A stretch of DNA of 47,745 nt from Collinsella aerofaciens. GTDB taxonomy: Bacteria > Actinomycetota > Coriobacteriia > Coriobacteriales > Coriobacteriaceae. The notes beneath the pieces were generated by a model. It was not told the DNA's origin, did not search any database, and saw nothing but the letters and a program-made list of their open reading frames with translations. The DNA is taken from NCBI GenBank assembly GCA_008671135.1, contig RQAP01000020.1:1-47745 (forward strand). Direction: 5' to 3'. Positions 1 through 9,700 of this stretch are shown in pieces. The translations under genes and the position numbers were made by a program. Within the stretch, counting starts at the first letter, position 1, and each line of letters starts with the position of its first letter.

Positions 1-67
1 CGGATATGAGACTGAGCCGAAGGCGTCGACGACATGCCGGGGGCGGACCGGGACGGGTTCAACGGCA

Positions 68-103
68 GGCCCCGCCGACCGATTGCAAGCGGTCGGCGGG
101 GCC
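68..103 (-). terminator. Strong hairpin after truncated MATE gene
   Basis: Bases 68-81 pair perfectly with 90-103 (14 bp, all but a few pairs G-C) around an 8-base loop. It lies 27 bases past the MATE stop codon in the direction of that gene. There is no clear T-run on either side, so it may be a stable 3' end structure rather than a textbook intrinsic terminator. Confidence 0.55.
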
Positions 104-129
104 ATTGTGGCTCTTGACAGCGGATTGGG

Positions 130-819
130 TCATATGAGCGAAAGACGCCATGCACCCGGAGCGCGCATCATGCGCAACACGATCATCGTTGCATTGGAGC
201 AAATGGTCAGCGCCACTGCGATGCCGCAGCCCAGCGCCTCCATATGCAACACAGCGACAAAGATGATATCCAGCACCACGTTAACAAGGCAGCCAGAGGC
301 AATGATCACGGCGGGCCCGCGCGTGTCGCCCACGGCACGCAGCAGTGCGGTTCCCATATTCAGCAGCAGTGCCGCAACCATCGCGGCAAAATAACAGCGA
401 GCATAGGCCTCACCCTCGGCCAATAGTTCATGCGGCGTGTTCATAAGCACCAGCATGGGCTCAACGAACACTATGCCAAGAATCGAGAAAGCGATACCGC
501 CCACCAGCGCGAGCGTCATGGCTGTATGGACCGAACGACTCAGTCGCTCATCATCGTGCTGGCCAAAATACTGACCGGTAATGACCGCGCAGCCGGCGCC
601 GACGCCAACGCAAAAGCCAATGCAGAGCTCGGTGAGGACCATCGTGGCCTGAATGCCGCCCAGCGCGAGCTTGCCGCCAAACTGGCCAACGATATACGTA
701 CCGATAAGCGTGTAGGCCTGCTGAAAAAACGAACTAAAGAAGATGGGGACGCACAGCGACAGCAGCTGTTGCCAAATGACACCCTGCGTTACATCGATAG
801 CCGTAGATTTCTTAGCCAC
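130..819 (-). CDS. MATE-family efflux transporter, N-terminal half only
   Basis: The protein has about 229 residues, against about 450 for a normal MATE transporter with 12 membrane helices. It contains the N-terminal six-helix bundle: an opening PIFFSSFFQQAYTLIG helix, a GYxVGQ-like segment, LLNMGTALLRAVGDTRGP, and a helix-6 region ending in a short basic tail (RMMRAPGAWRLSLI). It then stops, and a strong hairpin follows. The second six-helix repeat is missing. GTG at 819 is preferred because GGGGAGGG lies just upstream; a longer frame opens at 852. MATE proteins export cationic drugs by Na+ or H+ antiport, but half of one is unlikely to work alone. I read it as a gene cut by deletion or a frameshift. 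Confidence 0.75.
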   Translation of the reverse strand: MAKKSTAIDVTQGVIWQQLLSLCVPIFFSSFFQQAYTLIGTYIVGQFGGKLALGGIQATMVLTELCIGFCVGVGAGCAVITGQYFGQHDDERLSRSVHTAMTLALVGGIAFSILGIVFVEPMLVLMNTPHELLAEGEAYARCYFAAMVAALLLNMGTALLRAVGDTRGPAVIIASGCLVNVVLDIIFVAVLHMEALGCGIAVALTICSNATMIVLRMMRAPGAWRLSLI

Positions 820-944
820 ACGCCCTCCCCGCCAACGTATGTTAAACAACAAAACGGCAATTTAAGACCAAAGCCAATGTCAGCTTAGCACCGACTGGCG
901 TCGACCGAAACACCCCGAATCAGAGCCAGGTGCGAAATATCTGC

Positions 945-1859
945 CTAGTGATACAAACCCGGCTGGTAGTGATACTCATTGCTCACATGCGGGCACAGCT
1001 GCCAAAAGGCGACGGCACTCGCCGCGGCCACGTTGAGCGAATCGACCCCGTGCGCCATCGGAATGCGCACCGCGTGGTCACAGCCGGCAATGGTCTTGGC
1101 GAGCAAGCCGGCACCCTCGGTGCCCATAAAAATCGCCAAGCGATCAATCTTCTGCAGTACAGGATCATCAAGCGAAACAGAGTCGTCCGTCAACGCCATA
1201 GCGGCACACGAAAAACCGGCATCGTGCAACGCGCTCAGACCATCATGCGGCCACACACGAGCCTCGCTGCCAATGCGCGTCCACGGCACCTGAAACACGG
1301 TGCCCATGCTCACGCGGGCCGAGCGACGGTACAGCGGGTCGCAGCACGTCGGGCTGACCAAAATACCGTCAACGTTCAATGCGGCAGCCGAGCGGAAAAT
1401 CGCGCCAACATTGGTGTGATCAACAATACCCTCAAGCACGCACACGCGCACCGGACGATCCCCCGCCGCCTCGACGACGCCGCCCAAGAACTCATCAACC
1501 GGAATCTGACGCGGGCGACGGAACGCCGCCAGCGCGCCGCGCGTCACGTTAAAGCCCGTCAACTGCTCCATGAGCTCCATGGAGGCCACGAACACGGGGA
1601 CCGGACCCGCTCCCTCGCGCACGACAAGCTGGTCAAACAGCGGCATCATCTGGTCGAGCCAGCGCTCGCCCAGAAGAAAGCTCACCGGCTCATATCCGGC
1701 GCGCACGGCACGCTCGATGACCTTGGCGCTCTCCGCAATAAAGATGCCCTTTTGCGGCTCCAGCACGCAGCGAAGCTCACGCTCGGTCAGTCGCACGTAG
1801 GCATCGAGCCGCTCGTCCTCGAGCGAATCAATTCGCAGAACCTCAACGGCATCAGTCAT
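945..1859 (-). CDS. SpoU/TrmH-family RNA 2'-O-methyltransferase
   Basis: About 304 residues. It would transfer a methyl group from SAM to a ribose 2'-OH in rRNA or tRNA. The three SPOUT motifs are visible: NVGAIFR near 150-156, MGTEGAGL near 245-252, and IPMAHGVDSLNVAAA near 266-280, which forms the trefoil-knot SAM site. The N-terminal ~100 residues fit the substrate-binding L30e-like domain of the TsnR/RlmB group. ATG at 1859 is chosen over a longer frame from 1892 because the extra residues are not family-like and AGAAGGG lies upstream. The exact target base cannot be told from sequence. It is followed by the MATE gene after about 125 bases. Confidence 0.88.
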   Translation of the reverse strand: MTDAVEVLRIDSLEDERLDAYVRLTERELRCVLEPQKGIFIAESAKVIERAVRAGYEPVSFLLGERWLDQMMPLFDQLVVREGAGPVPVFVASMELMEQLTGFNVTRGALAAFRRPRQIPVDEFLGGVVEAAGDRPVRVCVLEGIVDHTNVGAIFRSAAALNVDGILVSPTCCDPLYRRSARVSMGTVFQVPWTRIGSEARVWPHDGLSALHDAGFSCAAMALTDDSVSLDDPVLQKIDRLAIFMGTEGAGLLAKTIAGCDHAVRIPMAHGVDSLNVAAASAVAFWQLCPHVSNEYHYQPGLYH

Positions 1860-1968
1860 AGCAGCCAGCCCGCACCCTTCTTTACAGCACATCTATACCA
1901 AACGAGGCGACGCTAAGCGCCGCCCCATGCATTCAATCAACCCGATGATACCGTTCACGCCAGACGAT

Positions 1969-2487
1969 TTACGCCTCGATGCGACGATACGTCACGAACT
2001 CATAATTGACGCCCTCGTCACCCTCACCGGCGGCAATCGTCGCGACCCCGCTACGCTGCGCAATCTCCCACGCGGGATCGACGTCCAAGTCGGGAAAGTA
2101 CGTGTCCACGGGATGGACACAGTGGTTATGAGTGACCTCGGCCTCCACGCAGTACGGCAAAAACTGCCGATAGACATCGCCGCCACCGAGCACCCAGGCA
2201 ACGAGCTCATCGGCAACCGCAGAGAGCGCTTCGTCAACGCTATGCACCACGTCGACGCCCTCGTGGGTAAAGCCCATATCGCGCGTAAGCACGATATTGC
2301 GGCGGTTCTTGAGAGGACGCCCGCCGGGAAAACTCAGCAGCGTCTTGCGTCCCATGATAACCGGGCAGCCCTTGGTGCAGGCCACAAAATGGCGCATATC
2401 GGCGCGATTGGACACCACCATGTCGCCCTCGCACCCAATGCCCCAATCGTCACACACGGCGACGATAGCAGATAGCTTACACGTCAT
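1969..2487 (-). CDS. folA: Dihydrofolate reductase
   Basis: 172 residues, a normal length. It reduces dihydrofolate to tetrahydrofolate with NADPH and so recycles the dihydrofolate made by ThyA next door. Visible landmarks are AIVAVCDDWGIG at the N-terminus, the catalytic acid in RADMRHF (Asp near 30), VIMGRKT near 43-49 and VLGGGDVYRQFLP near 99-111 in the NADPH fold. ATG at 2487 is chosen because AGGTGG sits 5 bases upstream, within the last codons and stop of thyA. A GTG at 2496 is possible. The tight thyA-folA coupling indicates one transcript. Confidence 0.95.
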   Translation of the reverse strand: MTCKLSAIVAVCDDWGIGCEGDMVVSNRADMRHFVACTKGCPVIMGRKTLLSFPGGRPLKNRRNIVLTRDMGFTHEGVDVVHSVDEALSAVADELVAWVLGGGDVYRQFLPYCVEAEVTHNHCVHPVDTYFPDLDVDPAWEIAQRSGVATIAAGEGDEGVNYEFVTYRRIEA

Positions 2488-2496
2488 GAGCACCAC

Positions 2497-3345
2497 CTAC
2501 ACCGCAATGGGAATGTTCTTGACCTGCGGGCCGTGCTCGTAGCCCTCGACGATCAGGTCATCGGTCGTAAACGCATAGAAGTCATGCACATCGGGGTTGA
2601 GCGTTACCTTGGGTGCCGCAAACTGCGGACGCTCGATAAGCTCGCGGACGATATCGACATGACGATCATAGATATGGGCGTCGGCGATCACGTGCAGCAG
2701 CTCACCGGGAATCATATCGACCGACTGCGCGACCATCATCAGCAAAATGGCGTACTGGCACACGTTCCAGTTGTTCGCGGCCAAAATGTCCTGGCTGCGC
2801 TGGTTGAGAATCATGTTGAGCGTCGGCTTGTCGTCCTGAGGACGCTGCGTCACGTTATAGGTCACGCTATAGGCGCACGGATAAAGGTGCATCTCGGACA
2901 GATCGCTAAACACGTACGTATTGGTCATAATGCGACGACTATACGGCGTGTGCTTAAGGTCGTACAGCACACGGTCCATCTGGTCGAAGTCGCCCTCGGC
3001 GTAATGGCTCTTCTGACCAATCTGATAGCCGTAGGCTTTACCGATGGAACCGGTCTCATCGGCCCACTCATCCCAGATATGGCTGTTGAGATCATGCACG
3101 TTATTGGACTTCTTTTGATAGATCCACAGAATCTCGTCCATGGCAGACTTAAGCGCTGTACGACGCAGGGTGAGCGCGGGGAACTCCTCGCGCAGATCAT
3201 AGCGCGCCGTGACACCAAAGTTTTTAATGGTATAGGCAGGGGTGCCGTCCTCCCACACCGGACGGACCTTTTGGCCCTCGGTGGTGGTGCCATGGTCCAA
3301 GATATCGCGGCACATGGTTACAAACTGCTGATCAGCTTTGCTCAT
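2497..3345 (-). CDS. thyA: Thymidylate synthase (ThyA type)
   Basis: 282 residues. It methylates dUMP to dTMP using methylene-tetrahydrofolate and yields dihydrofolate for FolA. The catalytic cysteine is in MHLYPCAYSVTYNV, and the phosphate and substrate motifs are NQRSQDIL and IADAHIYDRHVD. These are divergent from the E. coli QRSCDVFLGLPFN and GGDTHLYSNH forms, so this belongs to a less usual ThyA branch. ATG at 3345 follows AGGAGGG with good spacing; the much longer open frame upstream is not family-like. On the minus strand TACAAT at 3381-3386 is a plausible -10 box. It is first in the thyA-folA operon and divergent from the DUF134 gene. Confidence 0.95.
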   Translation of the reverse strand: MSKADQQFVTMCRDILDHGTTTEGQKVRPVWEDGTPAYTIKNFGVTARYDLREEFPALTLRRTALKSAMDEILWIYQKKSNNVHDLNSHIWDEWADETGSIGKAYGYQIGQKSHYAEGDFDQMDRVLYDLKHTPYSRRIMTNTYVFSDLSEMHLYPCAYSVTYNVTQRPQDDKPTLNMILNQRSQDILAANNWNVCQYAILLMMVAQSVDMIPGELLHVIADAHIYDRHVDIVRELIERPQFAAPKVTLNPDVHDFYAFTTDDLIVEGYEHGPQVKNIPIAV

Positions 3346-3431
3346 TGACCCTCCTGTCAGTCGCCTATAAGCGAGATTTATTGTAGCCCAGGCGCACGCG
3401 GCCCCACAGCCCAAACATAAGCCCTCATTTT

Positions 3432-3497
3432 CTGACATATGCCAGAAATTCCTTGCGCAAATCCGCACGTTCGCTATTCTATTGTTGACATATGTCA
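3432..3497 (+). promoter_or_regulatory. Twin TGACATATG(T/C)CA palindromes with promoter
   Basis: A perfect 12-base palindrome, TGACATATGTCA, occupies 3486-3497. A one-mismatch copy, TGACATATGCCA, occupies 3433-3444, 53 bases away centre to centre, about five helical turns. Between them lie a possible -35 (TTGCGC, 3453-3458), a 16-base spacer and a -10 (TATTCT, 3475-3480), which would place the downstream palindrome over the start of transcription of the DUF134 gene. This is a typical repressor layout. Autoregulation by the DUF134 protein is an inference. Confidence 0.55.
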
Positions 3498-3511
3498 GAT
3501 TTGGAGAGTGT

Positions 3512-4276
3512 ATGGCTGGAAGACGCGAAAAACTGCGCCGCGTTGGGATCATCCCCGAATATCGCGGTTTTACCCCCGATGGCCTGGCGAGCGGCGATGC
3601 CATCGATATGACAGTCGACGAGCTCGAGGTGCTGCGCCTGTGCGACTTGGAAGGCCTTAACCAAGAGGCAGTCGCCCAGCACATGGGCATTGCCCGCGCC
3701 ACGGTGACGGCAATCTGCAGCCGCGCGCATCGCAAGGTGGCCGATGCGCTGGTCAACGGACGGGCGCTCGTTATCGAGGGCGGCAATATCGCATACTCCC
3801 CCATCACCACGACAACGGCCGCATGGCCAGCAAAGGAGGTCGACACCATGAGGGTGGCAACGACGTACGACAACGGCAACATCTTTATGCACTTTGGCCG
3901 CAGCGAGCAGTTCAAGATCTACGACATCCAGGATGGCAAGGTGCTCAACGAGCAGGTCGTAGGCACCGGCGGCACCGGCCACGGCGCCTTGGCGGGCCTG
4001 CTTGCCAACGGTGGCGTTGACACGCTCATTTGCGGCGGTATCGGCGGCGGCGCTATCAACGCGCTTGCCCAAGCCGGCATCACGGTCTATGCGGGCGCCC
4101 AGGGCAGCTGCGATGCCTGCGTCGAGGCCCTCATTGCCGGCACGCTCGCACAGAACGGCGAGGCCACCTGCGACTGCCATGGACATGATCACGAGCACAT
4201 CCACGAGCATGGCGAGTCCTGCGGCTGCCACGGTCACCACGACCATGACGGGCACGAAGGCTGCGGCTGCCACTAG
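3512..4276 (+). CDS. DUF134 HTH regulator fused to NifX-like metal-cluster domain with Cys/His tail
   Basis: 254 residues. Residues 1-95 are a DUF134 domain with a sigma-like helix-turn-helix (VDELEVLRLCDLEGLNQEAV, then ARATV). Residues 112-210 match the dinitrogenase iron-molybdenum cofactor (NifX/NafY) fold: MRVATTYDNGNIFMHFG, then TLICGGIGGGA. The last 35 residues are mostly His, Gly, Cys, Asp and Glu, and probably bind metal. ATG at 3512 follows GGAGAG. Inside the frame, AAAGGAGGT (3832-3840) stands 7 bases before an in-frame ATG at 3848, so the NifX-like part may also be made alone. Its role is unknown; an iron-sulfur or metal-responsive switch is my inference. Confidence 0.85.
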   Translation: MAGRREKLRRVGIIPEYRGFTPDGLASGDAIDMTVDELEVLRLCDLEGLNQEAVAQHMGIARATVTAICSRAHRKVADALVNGRALVIEGGNIAYSPITTTTAAWPAKEVDTMRVATTYDNGNIFMHFGRSEQFKIYDIQDGKVLNEQVVGTGGTGHGALAGLLANGGVDTLICGGIGGGAINALAQAGITVYAGAQGSCDACVEALIAGTLAQNGEATCDCHGHDHEHIHEHGESCGCHGHHDHDGHEGCGCH

Positions 4277-4332
4277 CGGCAAGCACCTCGTCGAGAACGC
4301 GCTTCCACGCGTGCGACAACCAGCGAACAAAC

Positions 4333-4372
4333 GGCGAAGGCCGCCTGGAATACCATCCAGGCGGCCTTCGCC
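4333..4372. terminator. Bidirectional terminator between convergent genes
   Basis: Bases 4333-4349 pair perfectly with 4356-4372 (17 bp) around a 6-base loop. It sits between the end of the DUF134 gene (+) and the end of ffh (-), and can serve both. The T-runs are poor. Confidence 0.7.
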
Positions 4373-4392
4373 ATACACGACTCAACTAGTCG

Positions 4393-5868
4393 TTACTTCT
4401 TGTTGCGCATCTGCGCTTCCATCTGGCGCAGCAGGTCCATATCGGACTTGGGGCCGCCCGTTCCCAGGCCGCCCATGCCGCCCAGCCCCATGGCATCCAG
4501 ACCGGGAATATTGGGCATGCGCATCTTCTTGCCCTTCTTACCCTTCTTGCCCTTCTTGCCGCCGGCCTGCGCCTGATTGGCCATCGTGCGCATGCGGCCC
4601 ATCATCTTATTCATCTCGCCCCACTGCTTCATAAGGCTATTGACCTCGGTGGGGGTCACGCCGGCGCCCTTGGCAATGCGGGCACGGCGCTGGCCGTTGA
4701 TGATGGAGGGGCGAAGGCGCTCCTCCTTGGTCATCGACATGATGATGGCCTCGTTCTTATCGAAGATACCTTCGTCCAGGTTACCACCCATCTGGTTAAG
4801 CGCACGCTGGCCACCGGGGAGCATGCCCAGAATGCCCTTCATGCCGCCCATCTTCTTGACGGCCTTCATCTGGTCGAGCATGTCGTTCATGGTAAAGCCC
4901 TCGCGCAGCATGCGCTCGGCGGCCTCGAGCTGCTCGGCGTCGGCCGCCTCTTGGGCCTTCTCGATAATGCCGACAACGTCGCCCATACCCAGAATGCGCT
5001 TGGCCATACGATCGGGGTAGAACGGCTCCAGCGAATCGGGCTTCTCGCCCATGCTCACAAACTTGATGGGCTTGCCGGTCACCTGGCGCACGGAAAGCGC
5101 GCCGCCGCCACGAGCGTCGCCGTCGAGCTTAGAGATGATCACGCCGTCAAAGTCGGTGCGCTCGGCGAAGGTCGAGACGACGTTGACGATATCCTGACCG
5201 GTCATGGCATCGACGACCATCAGCACCTGATCGGGCTTGACGGCCTTCTTGATGTCCACGGCCTCCTGCATCATCTGCTCATCGATCTGAAGACGTCCGG
5301 CGGTATCGACGATGACCACGTCGCGCAGGTGGTCGACGGCCTCCTGGATGGCGCCCTTGGCGATATCGACCGGGTGCGCACCGTCGCCGCGGAAGACCGG
5401 TACGCCGATCTCGCCACCGAGCGTGGCCAGCTGGTCGGCAGCAGCGGGACGGTAGACGTCGCACGCGGCGAGCAACGGCGAGCGGCCCTGCTTCTTGAGC
5501 AGGTAGGCCAGCTTTACGGCAGCCGTGGTCTTACCGGAGCCCTGCAGACCCACAAGCATGATGACATTGGGAATGCGGTTGCTAAAGACGAGCTTGCTCT
5601 CGGTTGAGCCAAGCATCTCGGTGAGCTCGTCGAGCACAATCTTGACGACGTTTTGCGCCGGCGACAGCGACTCCATAACCTCGGCGGTCATGCAGCGCTC
5701 CTTGGTCTTGGCGACGAACTCCTTGACGACCTTAAAGTTGACGTCGGCCTCGAGCAGCGCCATGCGAATATCGCGCATGGCCGAGGTGATATCGGCCTCG
5801 GTCAGCTTGCCCTTGCCGCGCAGGCGGTCAAATGTGTCGTTGAGGCGATCGCTCAGGGAATCAAACAC
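4393..5868 (-). CDS. ffh: Signal recognition particle protein Ffh
   Basis: 491 residues. This is the GTPase that binds 4.5S RNA and signal sequences and delivers ribosomes to FtsY at the membrane. The order is an N domain (1-95), a G domain with GLQGSGKTT (107-115), DVYRPAA, DTAGR (188-192) and SKLDGDARGG (246-255), then a methionine-rich M domain (about 300-440) with RRARIAKGAG for RNA binding. The C-terminus adds a lysine/glycine run and Met/Gly-rich stretches, which is common in the family. It lies 10 bases downstream of ftsY, so both halves of the targeting pathway are co-transcribed. Confidence 0.97.
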   Translation of the reverse strand: MFDSLSDRLNDTFDRLRGKGKLTEADITSAMRDIRMALLEADVNFKVVKEFVAKTKERCMTAEVMESLSPAQNVVKIVLDELTEMLGSTESKLVFSNRIPNVIMLVGLQGSGKTTAAVKLAYLLKKQGRSPLLAACDVYRPAAADQLATLGGEIGVPVFRGDGAHPVDIAKGAIQEAVDHLRDVVIVDTAGRLQIDEQMMQEAVDIKKAVKPDQVLMVVDAMTGQDIVNVVSTFAERTDFDGVIISKLDGDARGGGALSVRQVTGKPIKFVSMGEKPDSLEPFYPDRMAKRILGMGDVVGIIEKAQEAADAEQLEAAERMLREGFTMNDMLDQMKAVKKMGGMKGILGMLPGGQRALNQMGGNLDEGIFDKNEAIIMSMTKEERLRPSIINGQRRARIAKGAGVTPTEVNSLMKQWGEMNKMMGRMRTMANQAQAGGKKGKKGKKGKKMRMPNIPGLDAMGLGGMGGLGTGGPKSDMDLLRQMEAQMRNKK

Positions 5869-5878
5869 TAGTCACTCC

Positions 5879-6796
5879 TTAATTGGACTCGCCCACTAGG
5901 GCGCGGCAGAAATCTTTGGCATTGAACTCCTGCAGATCATCGACCTGCTCGCCCACGCCCACGCGCAGGATCGGGAGCTTGAGTTTCTCGGCGACGGCCA
6001 TGGCGATACCGCCCTTAGCCGTGCCGTCGAGCTTAGTCATGATAATACCGTCCAGGCCCAGCGCCTCGTTAAACTCGAGCGCCTGGTTCAGACCGTTTTG
6101 GCCCGTCGCGGCGTCGATCACAAGCACGACCGAAACCGGCATGGGACCGGCGGCCATATTTGCGGCGCGCTTACGGGTCACATTGACCACCTTGGCAAGC
6201 TCGCGCATGAGCTCAGGGCTCGTGTGCAGACGGCCGGCGGTATCGATAAGCACCAGGTCGCTGCCGCGCTTGTCGGCCTCGTCGAGCACGTCGTAGCAAA
6301 CACTTGCCGGGTCGGAGCCGCGGTCGCGCTTGATGACGGGGACGCCAGCGCGCTGGCCCCACACATCGAGCTGCTCGATAGCGGCAGCACGGAAGGTATC
6401 GGCCGAACCGATCACGACGTTCTTGCCGCGGGCGGCCATGGCGCTCGCGATCTTACCGACCGTCGTGGTCTTGCCGGCACCGTTAATGCCCACAAACAGC
6501 ACGCAGCTCGGCGTATCGGAAAACGGATCGCGCTCGATGGGCACAAAGTGCTGCTCGAGCTGCTCGGCCAGGGCACGGCGAAGCTGAGGAGCGGTCTTGA
6601 GGTTCTTCTTGGCCGCGGCATCGCGTAGGTCATCGGAGACCTGAATGGCGACCTCGGCACCCATGTCACCCATAACGAGGGTGTCCTCCAAGTCCTCCCA
6701 AAAATCCTCGTCGACCTCGCCGCCAAAGTAAAAGACCTCGTTGAGGGCCTCGCGACTGCGCTCAAGTCCGCGCGAGAGAGCGTCAAAGAATCCCAT
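5879..6796 (-). CDS. ftsY: SRP receptor FtsY
   Basis: 305 residues. This membrane-associated GTPase docks the SRP-ribosome complex. The G domain shows GINGAGKTTTVGK (103-115), DTFRAAA, DTAGRLHT and TKLDGTAKGG. The long acidic A domain of E. coli FtsY is absent. The protein starts almost directly with the N domain (MGFFDALSRGLERSREALNE), and this helix may be the lipid-binding element, as in other short FtsY forms. Its ATG shares one base with the smc stop (TAATG), which suggests translational coupling. Confidence 0.96.
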   Translation of the reverse strand: MGFFDALSRGLERSREALNEVFYFGGEVDEDFWEDLEDTLVMGDMGAEVAIQVSDDLRDAAAKKNLKTAPQLRRALAEQLEQHFVPIERDPFSDTPSCVLFVGINGAGKTTTVGKIASAMAARGKNVVIGSADTFRAAAIEQLDVWGQRAGVPVIKRDRGSDPASVCYDVLDEADKRGSDLVLIDTAGRLHTSPELMRELAKVVNVTRKRAANMAAGPMPVSVVLVIDAATGQNGLNQALEFNEALGLDGIIMTKLDGTAKGGIAMAVAEKLKLPILRVGVGEQVDDLQEFNAKDFCRALVGESN

Positions 6797-9700
6797 TATG
6801 CATTCACGACCTTTCCGGTTTCGCGATCGAGTTTTTGCGAGACGACGCGACTGACGCCGTCGGCTTGCATCGAGACGCCATAGAGGACGTCAGCGTCCTC
6901 CATAGTACGGCGCTGATGCGAAATGACCAAGAGCTGCGTATCGGAACGCAGTACATCAAGGGCGCCGATGAGCTTGGACAAGTTGGCGTCGTCGAGCGCC
7001 GCCTCGACCTCGTCCAGCACATAGAACGGCACCGTACGCGTGCGGTACACGGCAAAGAGCAGGGCGAGCGCCGTCAGGCTCTTCTCGCCACCCGACATGA
7101 GCATCATCTTGGTGATGCGCTTGCCGCGCGGCTGCGCCACGACCTCGATACCCGTATCAGCCGGGTGCTCGGGGTCGGTCATCTCCAGATGCGCCTGTCC
7201 ACCCGGGAACAGCATGGCGAAGATCTCGCGGAAGTTCGCGTCGACCTTCTCAAACGTCACCAGGAAGGCCTTCCGCATCTTGCGATCAATGGCCACCGTG
7301 ATCTTGGTGAGCGCCTTGCGCGCGCTCTCCAGATCGGCCAGCTGCTCCTCGATGTAGTCGGCGCGGCGCTTGAGCTGCTCGTACTCCTCCATGGCAACTT
7401 GGTTAACGGGACCAAGGTTGTTGATCTGGCGCACAAGCTGGTTGAGCTCGCGCTCGGCGGCGTCGCGGTCGGTGGGCGCGGGAAGCATGAGCGCTTCCTC
7501 GAGTACCGTGGTGCCATCGGCGGTGATGGCCTTGATGGCCGCCTCCACCTGCACCTCGAGCTTGCCGCGTGCGACCTTGAACTCGTTTTGCGTGGCAGAG
7601 GCGGTATCGACTCGCTCCTTAGCGCGGGCAACCTCTGCCTTGGCATCCTCGATGGTCTTCTTGAGCGAAGCGGAGTCCGCCTCCTCCAGAGAGGCCTGGT
7701 CACGCAGGCGCGCTGCCCAATCCGACGCGCGTTCCAACAGGGCAGAATAGCGTTCGTGCATGGGATCGACGCGCAGGCGCAGCAGCTCGAGCGAGCGCGA
7801 GGCCTGGCGTGTTCCGCGGATACGACGGTCGATGCCCTCAAGACGATGCTCCAGGTCGGGCACGCGGCCCTTCAGCGAACGCAGGCGTTCACTCGTCTGG
7901 GCTAGGCGAACCTTGGCGTCGGCGAGCTTGCCGGCAGCCTCGGAATCGTCACGGCGAACGCGGTCGAGTTCGTCGTTGGCCTCGGCAATCTGCAAGCCCA
8001 GATCGCTTGCCTGCGCACGGGCCTCGTCACGCGAACGGGTGAGCTCGTCCACGCGCGGGCGCGCGGCGCGAACGGCCTCGGCAGCCTGCTCACGGCGCTT
8101 GGAGATACGCACGCGCTCGACCTCGGCATTGTTGGCGCTTTGCTCCAGACGGCCGATCTCGGACAACAGGGAGCGGCGCTCGCCCTCAAGGCGGGCAATC
8201 TCACCGGCGGCATCGCCCTCAGCGGCACGCGCTTCCTCAACGGCCGCATTGGCCTCGACGACCTGATCCGACACATGCTCAAACACAGCGGCCAAATCGG
8301 GCTCAAGCCCCTCCAGCTCGCGAATGCGACGCTTACGCTCCAGAGCACCCGACGCCTCGCCGGCATCGAGGCCCACACGCACCAGGCCGCCGCAGGCGAC
8401 GCGGGCGCCATCGGGGGTCACGTAAGTCACGCCGTCAACGACCGGCGCCGAAAGCGCGGCAGAAAGATCGTCCACTACGTAATAGCCGCCGAGCAGCGCC
8501 TCGACGACGGGTCCGTAGCCTGCGCGCACGGACAGACGATCAACCAGGCGGGTACCGGCAGCGCCCTCAGCGGCGGTAGAGCCGCTCACGCCGCGCGCCA
8601 CCAGCAGTGCCTCGCCCGAGGCCTTCTTTTGGTCCAGAGCCGCACGACCGGCACGCTCAAGCGTGGCGGCGTCATCAAACAGCAGCGCATCGATATCGCC
8701 GGCGAGCAATTGCTCAACCAGGCCCTCAAGCTCGCGCGGGGCTTCGAGCACGTCACCCAGGCGGCCCGAAACATCATCGCCCAGCGCACCCACCAGACGG
8801 CTCACGAGCGGCGAGCTGTCGGCCATGCGGGCATCGAGTTTCTTTTGGCTGGCAAGCTCCGAGCGCACCTCGGACAGCTTGTTGCGCGCCTCACTCTCAC
8901 GATTACGCAAGTCCTTCAGGGCTGCACGGGCGACCTCGGTGGCCTCACGCGCATCGGCCTGGGCCTGGCGCGCTTCCTCAAGAGCGCCCTCAAGCTCCTC
9001 GGCGCGGTCGCGACGGCTCTCGAGCGAGGCCGTGACCTCCTCGAGCTGTTCATCGATCTGCTCCAGGCGCGAGGCATACATGTTGTCCTCGACCTCGGCA
9101 TTGCTCAAGGAATCCTTCACCTTGGCGAGCTCGAGCGCGGCGTTATCGGCTACGCGCTGCACATCGCGTTGTTCGCGCGTAAGCTTCGAAATCTGATTGT
9201 CGAGCGCCACGCGCCGCTCGTGGAGCTCGGCGGCGGCAGGACCAGCGGCGTCAACGTCCTCCTGGGCCTGCATATGCGCACCGGTCACTTCCTCAAGCTG
9301 CGCACGCGCGTCCTCAAGCTCCTCGACCACGCGACGACGCTGATGCTCGGAGCTCGAAATCTGACCGCGCATGTCAGACAGGCGCGACACCATGTTGTGG
9401 CCCTTTTCTTCGAGCAGGCGCATGTCGGAGTTAATGCGGCCGACCACATCTTGCATATGGCGGCGTTGCTCGCCCAGGTCGCCCACAAACAGGCCCTTTT
9501 CCTCGAGCATGACCTGGAGCTTCTCGAGCTCGCGCTCCTTTTCGCCCAAGCGGTACTGCGCAAGCTCAAGCTCGGCCGCGCCCTCCTTGGAGCGGCTCTC
9601 CAGGTCGTTCCACTGCGACTGCAGCGAACGCAGCTCATCGACGGCCAGCATCTGCGTAAGCTCGTTCGCGCGCGAGGACAACTCTTTGTACTTGCGCGCA

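Noticed and set aside
1..35. Minus-strand ATG at 35 reading MSSTPSAQSHI off the left edge
   Set aside because: No ribosome-binding site and only 11 codons visible; cannot be supported.
2497..3915. thyA starting at 3915
   Set aside because: The extra 190 residues are not ThyA-like and run through the promoter region; the ATG at 3345 has a strong ribosome site.
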